Positions 7,936-14,851 of a DNA stretch of 64,000 nt are shown here, one piece after another. The notes below the pieces were generated by a model. The model searched no databases and was not told the DNA's origin. It was given only the letters and a program-made list of their open reading frames with translations. A program made the position numbers and the translations under genes. How positions within the stretch are numbered: the stretch's first letter is position 1; the number at the start of each line of letters is the position of its first letter. Source of the DNA: Christensenellaceae bacterium (GTDB lineage: Bacteria; Bacillota; Clostridia; Christensenellales; Christensenellaceae); NCBI GenBank assembly GCA_022846035.1, contig AP025580.1:1984001-2048000 (forward strand), in the 5' to 3' direction.

Positions 7936-9267
7936 CTACTTCTCGTCCGCATATCCTCTCAGTTCCTCAAGATCCTTGATCAGTTGGAATTTTTCTTCTT
8001 CCGTATACCCGTAATCTTTCAGCAGCAGTTGTCGCGCTTTCACATACGCCGCCGCGTATTCTCCCGCAAGTTTCAGGCATTCCACCGTCTTTAGCTCAGA
8101 GACATTCCGCACCGCGCTGTCCGTGCTGTTTTTTGCACATTCATGGAATTGTTTCGCCGCCATAATGTAATCTCCGGCATCCATCAGCCAGTATGCCCGT
8201 GGCAGCATATCCTGCAGTCCTGGGCCTGGTACCGCCGCCGTATTTGCGTACCCATTCGTATATCCTACGGTATATCCGCGGTGTACCGCTCTTTCCTGCT
8301 TCAGCGCATCCTGCCATTCCTCTGACAGCTCTGGCCGCCGGTAACCTTTCTCCTCCGGATACATTCCATTCCGCCTGTTTTGCGGCTGTCCTCCATAGGG
8401 TTCCTGCTCCGCCTGCCAACTTTCATTTTTCCGCTTGCGGCTTCTTGTGCGTACTGCCAGGATAACTACTACCGCTACTACTGCCGCCCCGCCGATCATC
8501 AGCCACAGATACGGTATCTCCATATCTCCGATCCGCAGACTTCCAAGACCTTTGGACGCTGTTTCTTCCGGCATTGGCTCCATTTCGATGACGGTCGGAA
8601 CCGACTCCTGTATTGCCGTAGCTTCAGCCGATGCCGTAGGCATAGGCGTAGGTTCTAACGTCGGCTCCGGTGTGGGCTGCGGCATACCGAATGCCAGCGT
8701 CCCCAGCTGCTGGTCCGCCAGCGCAAGGTTCGCTCCTTCCCCGCCTGTATCGTAGATTACCGTAACCGTATAGATTTGTCCTCCATACACCAGCGTCCAG
8801 AGCTTTTCCTCGTAATTGTCGTAGTCCGCGCTATCTCCTACGGCTGTATCCGCCTGTATACCGCCCAGCGTTTCCTGCGTTGTTTCCCCAAATGTATACT
8901 GCTCCGCCTGCGCCGCTTTCACTTCATCCAGCCGCGCGCTGCGCGCCGCCGCTTCGTCTACCGCGCCTGTCTCGTCCGCCGGAGCCGCTTGCGCTTCAAT
9001 CTTCAGCGAATACAAAAGCGGTCCTCCGTTGCTGTCCCCGTACACGCCCGTTAAAAGCTTGACATTCGTATCTTCCCGCGCTTTCTCCAACATCTCTCCG
9101 CTCATGTTTGTCTCGTCCGGCGTATAGTAATAGATATTATCCCCGTCCGGTATATTGATACGAAAATCCGTTCCCGTATATTCCTTTGCAAACGCTGCCA
9201 AGGGCAGCACTGCAATTATGAGTGCCGCTACCGTGGCTATAATCCACTTTTTTATTGTTATGTTCAT
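7936..9267 (-). CDS. Two-pass membrane protein with extracellular and TPR-like cytoplasmic parts
   Basis: The 443-residue product has a signal peptide or anchor (about 8-27), an extracellular alpha/beta domain (about 30-200), a Pro/Thr/Glu spacer with repeats of PTPEPT type (about 200-245), a membrane helix (about 254-276), then an Arg/Gln-rich stretch and a helical C-terminus (about 345-443) resembling TPR repeats. No enzyme motif is visible. The single membrane crossing links an outside domain to a cytoplasmic helical domain, which suits a transmembrane adaptor. It sits 12 bp downstream of the surface protein gene at 9280. Confidence 0.75.
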   Translation of the reverse strand: MNITIKKWIIATVAALIIAVLPLAAFAKEYTGTDFRINIPDGDNIYYYTPDETNMSGEMLEKAREDTNVKLLTGVYGDSNGGPLLYSLKIEAQAAPADETGAVDEAAARSARLDEVKAAQAEQYTFGETTQETLGGIQADTAVGDSADYDNYEEKLWTLVYGGQIYTVTVIYDTGGEGANLALADQQLGTLAFGMPQPTPEPTLEPTPMPTASAEATAIQESVPTVIEMEPMPEETASKGLGSLRIGDMEIPYLWLMIGGAAVVAVVVILAVRTRSRKRKNESWQAEQEPYGGQPQNRRNGMYPEEKGYRRPELSEEWQDALKQERAVHRGYTVGYTNGYANTAAVPGPGLQDMLPRAYWLMDAGDYIMAAKQFHECAKNSTDSAVRNVSELKTVECLKLAGEYAAAYVKARQLLLKDYGYTEEEKFQLIKDLEELRGYADEK

Positions 9268-9279
9268 ATCCTTACCGCA

Positions 9280-11022
9280 TTACTCTTCCCATTCGTCGGT
9301 ATCTTCCTGATCTTTCCTGCCCGTCCGTTTTTCCACCACGATCACGAGTATTATCGTTACGCTCGCCACCGTCAGGATAATAATCCATGCCCAGCATGGT
9401 AATCCCAGGAACATACACAACACCGTTGGATGCCCAAATATACTTGTCATGATACAAACGGGCTTGCAGATACTTTCTTCCTCGTCCACAAACGGACGGC
9501 TGCCATCCGACCAGCCGTCTTTTGTCCGGCCACCTGCATCAGGGTCCGTAATCACAATCCCGTCTTTTGCATCGCTGTCCTTATCCCGGTACCCTTCTCG
9601 TACCGCTATAAATTCAATCGTTCCGTCTTCCAAAACCGTGAGTTCCACCACAATGCTCGCCACGCCGTCGCGCACCGTGATCCCCGTACCGCCCGCCAGC
9701 AGCAGATTGGTAATCCTGTCGCGGGACAGATCGAACTCCCGGCTGGCCAGTACGCTGTCTTGGTCTTTGATGTAAATGATGTGCCGTCCCATTTCCACAT
9801 TCGGAAACTCTGCCCAGCCGTCCTGGTCCGTCTTTCCGTATTTCACTCGCGAATGCAGCTCCATATCAAGTCCGGCTGCTGCCGTTCCGTCTTCATAACG
9901 CACCAGGAATGCAATATCTACCGGCAGCCCATCGTACTTGCCCGCCGTTGCGCTCGCGCTGGCTGCCGGATTTTTCGACGGCTGTCCTGCCGGCGGCGCA
10001 GCATTTCCCTGATCGGTTCCATTTCCATTGCCGCCCTCCGGCTGTTGCGTCGGTCCGGCGCTTGGCTGGGGTTCTTCCCCTGTCTTACTCATCCGGATCG
10101 TCAGCGTATTCCCTTCCGACGGAATCGCCGCCGTGCCCGTATATTGCGCGTACCCAGGCACTGTTGCCGTCACCGGATAATTTCCGGCGTACAGCCCTAA
10201 TATCTCCGCGTATCCATAACCGTCCGTGCGCACCGCCTGGCCGCCCATCGTAACTACTACGTCCGCGACCGGCGCGCCGTTTTCATCCAATACATAAACG
10301 CCAGTATCAAACCGCTTGCGCTGCATGACAATGCGTTCCGTATGCGTTGTTTCTTTACTGCTATCGATAGCGACTGTGCCGGTATAATCTTCATGATGTG
10401 GATGCGTGGTCTGCACCGTATATATCCCGTCCGCGAGCTCGCATTGTGCAAAACCGTTTTCGTTGCTCATATATGCGTTCATCTGCCGCAGCACAGTATC
10501 TCCCACGATAACCTGAGCCGACTCTACCGGCTCGCCGATTTCATTTTCCACCACGAACGTTGTGGGCGTTGTGATCCGCTTCAGTTCCACTTTCACTTCC
10601 ACAAGGCCCTTGGAGTAAGTAACCGGTATTTCGTCGCTGCTCAAATACCCGACTGCGCTTACCACAAATACATAATCCCGTCCCTGCGTATAGATCGGCT
10701 GTTCGCAATAATATTGACCGGCGTCATTGGTTTCCGCCTTTGTCAGGTCCGGCTTTTCTTCCGTCACCAACCGCTCCGTGAACGTCGCCCCCTCAATCGG
10801 TTCCCCCGTTTCGGCATCCGTGACCGTGAATAAAATACCGTTTCCTTTCTCGCTCAATTCTATTGTGACAGTACTTTCCGTGTCGTTCGGTTCCCCATAC
10901 TGCGGGTAATTCCCGTCCGGTTCCATGGGCACTACGCCCGGCCCAACATCCACCGCAAGGCAAACGCTCCCCATACTTACGAGGAGGCATATGATTAAGA
11001 TGATCGCTATCCCCTTTTTCAT
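9280..11022 (-). CDS. Surface protein with carboxypeptidase-regulatory-like repeats and C-terminal membrane anchor
   Basis: I choose the ATG at 11022 (MKKGIAIILIICLLVSM signal peptide, GGAAG seven bases upstream) over an in-frame ATG at 11052, which would put ten polar residues ahead of the signal peptide. The product is about 580 residues. It has four or so beta-sandwich units of carboxypeptidase-regulatory/Cna-B type, seen as repeated 'G.PV..A.V.......T...G.A.....GxY.V' patterns between about residues 30 and 440. A Gly/Asn/Pro/Gln spacer lies near 315-360. A C-terminal membrane helix (about 540-565) is followed by a charged tail. No LPXTG sorting signal is present, so the protein is membrane-anchored rather than sortase-linked. 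Confidence 0.82.
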   Translation of the reverse strand: MKKGIAIILIICLLVSMGSVCLAVDVGPGVVPMEPDGNYPQYGEPNDTESTVTIELSEKGNGILFTVTDAETGEPIEGATFTERLVTEEKPDLTKAETNDAGQYYCEQPIYTQGRDYVFVVSAVGYLSSDEIPVTYSKGLVEVKVELKRITTPTTFVVENEIGEPVESAQVIVGDTVLRQMNAYMSNENGFAQCELADGIYTVQTTHPHHEDYTGTVAIDSSKETTHTERIVMQRKRFDTGVYVLDENGAPVADVVVTMGGQAVRTDGYGYAEILGLYAGNYPVTATVPGYAQYTGTAAIPSEGNTLTIRMSKTGEEPQPSAGPTQQPEGGNGNGTDQGNAAPPAGQPSKNPAASASATAGKYDGLPVDIAFLVRYEDGTAAAGLDMELHSRVKYGKTDQDGWAEFPNVEMGRHIIYIKDQDSVLASREFDLSRDRITNLLLAGGTGITVRDGVASIVVELTVLEDGTIEFIAVREGYRDKDSDAKDGIVITDPDAGGRTKDGWSDGSRPFVDEEESICKPVCIMTSIFGHPTVLCMFLGLPCWAWIIILTVASVTIILVIVVEKRTGRKDQEDTDEWEE

Positions 11023-11080
11023 GCCAATACTTCCGTTCCGCTCTTTCCACATAAGACCTTAAATGCCGACTAATCCACCG

Positions 11081-11632
11081 TCAGCTTTTTACCCATATAT
11101 TAATGCGTACACCCGCTGTGCCTACCTCTGTTTTGCTTTCCGGATCATACGCCGTAAAGATCGCCTTGCATGGATACTGCCCCGCCGGCAGCGCCTTATC
11201 GAGTTTCACATACTCCATAAAGTATCCCGGATCAATGAGTCCGCTTTTGTAAATTTCTTCTCCATTGTCCTCCCGCGTAATCGTCACAGTCACCGCGTAA
11301 CGATTGCCGGGAATATTCTCGATCCGCAGATTCCCCTCCGCTTCCCCGTTATCATATACGGGATTGGGATTGATTCCCACGTTCAGCATTCCTTCCGCCA
11401 CAATCTCATTGAGGCGCTTTTCCACGTCCTCTTCTTCCATCCCGGGAATGATCCCGAGCTCCGCGTTCTTTTCCGCGATCAACTCCTGCTTCTGCTCCGC
11501 CGCGTCGCTTTGCGGCTTATATACAACGATATATCCAACAAGGCCCGCAACGATCACAATCAACAAAATAATGACCACAATAAGCCCTGTCTTCTTTTTC
11601 TTTTTTTCTTCTTTCCGTCTCGTTCCCGCCAT
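11081..11632 (-). CDS. Single-pass surface protein, four-member local family (copy 1)
   Basis: The 183-residue product has a short Lys-rich cytoplasmic N-terminus, one membrane helix (about 17-39) and an extracellular domain of about 130 residues. Copies at 11697, 13093 and 14330 share the same order: an acidic helix, an E-x-M-(L/F)-N/S-(V/I/F) segment, 'N-P-V-(Y/F)-x-(N/D)-G-x-x-E-G', 'IEN-(I/V)-P-x-N-x-Y', 'D-x-G-(E/D)-x-(V/I)-Y-(K/Q/E)-S/T', and 'LPxGxYPCxAxF'. I do not recognise a named family. Its position next to a giant secreted protein suggests these are membrane-held subunits of one surface assembly. Confidence 0.75.
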   Translation of the reverse strand: MAGTRRKEEKKKKKTGLIVVIILLIVIVAGLVGYIVVYKPQSDAAEQKQELIAEKNAELGIIPGMEEEDVEKRLNEIVAEGMLNVGINPNPVYDNGEAEGNLRIENIPGNRYAVTVTITREDNGEEIYKSGLIDPGYFMEYVKLDKALPAGQYPCKAIFTAYDPESKTEVGTAGVRINIWVKS

Positions 11633-11696
11633 CTGTCTTTTCCTCGTCTGCTTACTTAACTCTCTGTCCTATATGCCAAAATCCGGCCATATAGTG

Positions 11697-12233
11697 TTAT
11701 TTCAATACGTTCAGTGTCACTTTCGCGGCCGCCGTGCCCAGTTCATCGTCCGTTTCCAAATCCACGGCCATAAATACCGCCGTACACGGATACTGTCCTG
11801 CGGGCAAAGGCGTCGCCAGCTTCGCTTTCTCAATGTAATACCCCGGGTCGATCAGCTTGCTCTCATATACCACGTCTCCCGTATCGTCCCGCGTGACCCT
11901 CACACGAATGCTGTAATGGTTCCCCGGGATGTTCTCTATGTTCCAGTTCCCCTCCGCATCGCCGTTCTCAAACACAGGCTGCGGGTTGATCGTAATATTC
12001 AGCATCCCCTCCGCCACTTTCTGGTTCAGTACTGCCTCAATATCCTCCTGGCTTTTTCCCGGGAGCTGTCCCGCGAGCGCCGCGCGGTCACGCTCGGCCC
12101 GCGTTGGTGGCGTCAGCACCCCGCTGAAATACAGAGCGGCCGCCGCGGCTATCACAATTAGTATGATAACCAGCACCACTATACCCGTTTTTTTCTTCTT
12201 CTTTTCCTCCTGCCGTCTTGATCTCTGTGCCAT
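11697..12233 (-). CDS. Single-pass surface protein, four-member local family (copy 2)
   Basis: The true start is most likely ATG 12233, with AAAGGAG about ten bases upstream; an in-frame ATG at 12338 would add 35 residues inside the upstream hairpin region and has no such site. The resulting 178-residue protein has a Lys/Arg-rich start (MAQRSRRQEEKKKKK), a membrane helix (about 16-38) and the family's extracellular domain, which includes NITINPQPVFENGDAEGN and LPAGQYPCTAVF. It is closest to copy 1 by eye. A perfect hairpin (12296-12320) separates it from the strongly expressed-looking gene at 12378. Confidence 0.78.
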   Translation of the reverse strand: MAQRSRRQEEKKKKKTGIVVLVIILIVIAAAAALYFSGVLTPPTRAERDRAALAGQLPGKSQEDIEAVLNQKVAEGMLNITINPQPVFENGDAEGNWNIENIPGNHYSIRVRVTRDDTGDVVYESKLIDPGYYIEKAKLATPLPAGQYPCTAVFMAVDLETDDELGTAAAKVTLNVLK

Positions 12234-12295
12234 AAAAATTTCTCCTTTTGCTTTCCTCAAGCCGGATCTGCACGAAGAACATCCCTGTTCTCCCT

Positions 12296-12320
12296 GCAAA
12301 ACCGGCTCTGCCGGTTTTGC
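12296..12320 (-). terminator. Perfect intercistronic hairpin (partial terminator or stabiliser)
   Basis: An 11-bp perfect stem (GCAAAACCGGC with its reverse complement) with a 3-nt loop lies 58 bp downstream of the 12378-12995 gene. The 3' arm contains TTTT but is followed by GC, so it is a weak terminator at best. A second imperfect hairpin (about 12354-12379) starts right at the stop codon. Together they could stop part of the transcripts or shield the 3' end of the upstream message. Confidence 0.55.
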
Positions 12321-12377
12321 GTTTACTCCTATGTCCACTTGGACATAGATATAAAGTAAACGATTCTTTCGCTTTAC

Positions 12378-12995
12378 TTAAGCGTGCTGCGCGATGGTGA
12401 ACTGCACCTTGAAGATGTCAGCCGCTACGCCGTCCTGGAAGTTCGTGTAGTCGCCTACCGCACCGCCTACAGACGCCAGTACGGACAGGTTCGCCGTCGC
12501 TCCGCCCTGGATGTTTTCATATCCCGTCGCGATCGTGTCCAGCTGAGATACGCCGCCAACCGCTACGTCGAGATCCGAAAACGTACCGCCGCACAGGCCC
12601 AGCTTCAGGTCGTACGCCGCCGCCGGAGTCGTCTTAAGAGACCATTCCGTGCTGCCCGGCGCTACGGATGCGCTGACGTCCGTTACGTCGATCGGCACAC
12701 CAGTTCCGTCCGCAAGATTCTGGGAGTTGTTGATGATGAAGCAGTCCGTAGGCGCGAACGTGTTTACTTTGCTGTTCGCGTTGTCAAGCTGTACCGCCAG
12801 AGGAATGGTGATCGGAACTGTCGCCGAGATGCTGATCGGCGCTGTTTCGCTGATCGCCATTGTAACTGTGGATTCCGCTTTGCCTGCCTGCGCGCCCTGG
12901 CCGATGTCGCCCTCCGCCGCAAACGCAATGCTCCCAAGAGAGAGTACCATGATGGCCGCCATCGCGACCGCTACCAATGCCTTTGTTCTTTTCAT
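12378..12995 (-). CDS. Secreted surface protein with terminal beta domain shared with the giant protein
   Basis: The 205-residue product has a classical signal peptide (about 1-27, ending AFA-AE) and AAAGGAG seven bases before the ATG. The mature part opens with ISATVPITIPLAV and continues to an INNS motif at about residue 90, then beta-rich, Gly/Ala/Val-rich sequence to FKVQFTIAQHA. The same pattern (V-x-V/I-P-x-x-x-x-x ... N-N-S ... K-x-Q-x-T/F-L at the end) is found in the 13665 product and in the last 160 residues of the 4268-residue protein. There is no anchor or sorting motif. Hairpins on both sides suggest individual mRNA control, as for an abundant structural subunit (inference). Confidence 0.75.
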   Translation of the reverse strand: MKRTKALVAVAMAAIMVLSLGSIAFAAEGDIGQGAQAGKAESTVTMAISETAPISISATVPITIPLAVQLDNANSKVNTFAPTDCFIINNSQNLADGTGVPIDVTDVSASVAPGSTEWSLKTTPAAAYDLKLGLCGGTFSDLDVAVGGVSQLDTIATGYENIQGGATANLSVLASVGGAVGDYTNFQDGVAADIFKVQFTIAQHA

Positions 12996-13036
12996 TTCGA
13001 TTCTCCTTTCCTGATCAGAACAAATATTTTAGTTGC

Positions 13037-13082
13037 CCTTAATTAAGGCTGATTCAATATATATTAACGGCGCAACGCGCCG
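13037..13082 (-). other. Intercistronic inverted repeats upstream of 12378 gene
   Basis: The 97-bp gap ahead of the 12378-12995 gene contains CGGCGC-AAC-GCGCCG (13068-13082), a compact perfect hairpin, and the palindrome CCTTAATTAAGG (13037-13048). Neither is followed by a good T-run on the minus strand. They are candidates for an mRNA processing site or an attenuator between the 13093 gene and the next one. Confidence 0.45.
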
Positions 13083-13092
13083 ATAATATTCC

Positions 13093-13632
13093 TCAACTCA
13101 ATACGTGGATCGTAATTTGAGCGGCGGCTGTCCCCAGTTCTTCATAGGTTTCCGGGTCGATTGCCGTAAATACCGCCGTGCACGGGTATTCTCCTTTGGG
13201 CAGTTCCACCGAGAGCTTTGCGTTCTCAATAAACTGCTCCTGCTTGATTCCCTTGCTCTGGTATACCTCTTCGCCCGTGTCGTCCCGCGTGATCCGCACC
13301 GTCATATAATACGGATTGTTGGGAACATTTTCGATACGCAGATTTCCCTCGCTCTTTCCGTCCTCGAACACCGGATTGGAGTTGATCGAGATGTTGAACA
13401 TCCCTTCCTCCACTACCTGATTCAGCAGCGCCTCAATGTCCTCCGGACTCTTGTCCTTGAAAAAACCGTCCTGTGCCATCTCGTCCAAGTCAAACCTGCC
13501 GTATTGCTTTCCCGCCACGTTCTGGTAAATGAAATATCCTGCCACCGCGCCGATCGCGATGATGATTACCACCAGAATGACGATCACCTTATTGCTTTTC
13601 TTTTTTTCTTCTTTCTGCCTTCGCTCCGCCAT
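13093..13632 (-). CDS. Single-pass surface protein, four-member local family (copy 3)
   Basis: The 179-residue product has the family layout: charged start (MAERRQKEEKKK), membrane helix (about 16-37), acidic helix, and an extracellular domain with the SNPVFEDGKSEGNLRIENVP stretch, YQSKGI and LPKGEYPCTAVFTAIDPE. GGAGAAGG lies three bases before the ATG. It sits between the two short secreted proteins that share the NNS-type domain, so membrane and secreted subunits alternate in this part of the operon. Confidence 0.78.
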   Translation of the reverse strand: MAERRQKEEKKKSNKVIVILVVIIIAIGAVAGYFIYQNVAGKQYGRFDLDEMAQDGFFKDKSPEDIEALLNQVVEEGMFNISINSNPVFEDGKSEGNLRIENVPNNPYYMTVRITRDDTGEEVYQSKGIKQEQFIENAKLSVELPKGEYPCTAVFTAIDPETYEELGTAAAQITIHVLS

Positions 13633-13664
13633 ATTCCTTCTCCAATTTGCTTTTTATCTGAACC

Positions 13665-14327
13665 TCATGCCTTCGTGAACAGGAACACCGTATCAAACAC
13701 CACTTCTTCGCCTTTGTGCACCCGCACCAGAGACGTTTCAAACTGCCCGTCGAACGTGTATTCCGTTCCCATATCCGGCCCCAGCGTTCCCATCGCCACC
13801 GGCGAAGTACGGATCGTCGTCACATCCTGGGCCGCAAACCGCGTCACACTGTGCACCGTCGGCTGAATCTGCATCGCTACCTGGTGCTGGCTCAGACGTC
13901 CGTCCCATCGGCCTAATGTAACCTCGCTGACGTTTCCCGCCTGCCGGGTGAACGAAGTCATGGATACGGCAACCGACGAATACCTGCTGTTGTTCCACAC
14001 CGTACCGACGCCCGAGAAAAACCTCTTGTCCGCGCCGTTGTACGTCGCCAGCACCGCTACGTTGAGCGGCACCGTTACGTCTATAATGTCTTCCGGCGGT
14101 ACCGTAAGGTCTGTTTCGCCGTCTCCATCGACATCCACGGCCCCGCTTCCCGCTCTGCCAAGATAGCCATATACCGGCGCCTCGGCCGTCTGGGTTTTAT
14201 CCGTTTCTTTCTGCGCCTCCGCCGTCTGCGTCGCCGGAGGATTCTCCGTCCATTCCGGCGCGGCGTACGCCGCCGTTGTCATCAGCAGCACACACAGCGC
14301 CGCTATGATACAAGTGATCCGTTTCAT
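13665..14327 (-). CDS. Secreted surface protein with NNS-type beta domain
   Basis: The 220-residue product has a signal peptide (about 1-23, AYA-AP) and a Thr/Glu/Ala spacer with two near-copies of TQTAEA, followed by an acidic D-V-D-G-D-G-E-T-D stretch (about 63-72) that looks like a calcium-binding loop. The main domain begins IDVTVPLNVAVLA and has a WNNS motif at about residue 110, matching the domain order of the 12378 product and the C-terminus of the giant protein. It ends VVFDTVFLFTKA. No anchor is visible. Start is two bases after the stop of the 14330 gene, indicating translational coupling. Confidence 0.75.
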   Translation of the reverse strand: MKRITCIIAALCVLLMTTAAYAAPEWTENPPATQTAEAQKETDKTQTAEAPVYGYLGRAGSGAVDVDGDGETDLTVPPEDIIDVTVPLNVAVLATYNGADKRFFSGVGTVWNNSRYSSVAVSMTSFTRQAGNVSEVTLGRWDGRLSQHQVAMQIQPTVHSVTRFAAQDVTTIRTSPVAMGTLGPDMGTEYTFDGQFETSLVRVHKGEEVVFDTVFLFTKA

Positions 14328-14329
14328 CT

Positions 14330-14851
14330 TCAGTTCTCCACCGTAATCGTAATGGCCGCCGCGTTCTGCCCGATCAGCTCCTGCGTCTGCATATCGTACG
14401 CATAGATCATAGCGACCGCCTCATACTCTCCCTTTGGAAGCGGCGTATCCAGCTTATCGCGCACGATACTCGTGCCCGGCGGCAATATGTCCGTCTGGTA
14501 TACCATGTCCCCGCTATCTTTCATGCTCAGCTCCACGCGCATTCCGTACCGGTTGTGCGCCGGACTTTCGATCACCATTTCTCCTTCCTCATTCCCATTT
14601 GCAAATACCATATTGGAATTGATCCGGAAAGAGAACATGCTTTCGTCCACCGCCTTTTGCAGAGCGTCCTGCGCGTTTTCTGCCGTCAACTGCGTCGTGT
14701 CCGTCGCCTTGTCGTCTACGACAAACCCCGCCTGCGCGCTCCCGCCGATCACTCCCGTCAAAAACAGGATCGCCATCGCGGCGACTGCCGCCGCGATGAT
14801 CACAGCGATAACAGGGCCTCTTCTTCTCTTTTTTGGGGTCTTGCTTCTCAT
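14330..14851 (-). CDS. Single-pass surface protein, four-member local family (copy 4)
   Basis: The 173-residue product starts with a Lys/Arg-rich segment (MRSKTPKKRRRGPV), a membrane helix (about 12-34) and the shared extracellular domain (SFRINSNMVFANGNEEGEMV, then the YQTDILPPG and LPKGEYEAVAMIYAYD stretches). It is the most divergent copy; the 'YPC' cysteine of copies 1-3 is replaced here. The gene overlaps the end of the giant gene by ATGA (14848-14851), so the two are translationally coupled. Confidence 0.78.
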   Translation of the reverse strand: MRSKTPKKRRRGPVIAVIIAAAVAAMAILFLTGVIGGSAQAGFVVDDKATDTTQLTAENAQDALQKAVDESMFSFRINSNMVFANGNEEGEMVIESPAHNRYGMRVELSMKDSGDMVYQTDILPPGTSIVRDKLDTPLPKGEYEAVAMIYAYDMQTQELIGQNAAAITITVEN

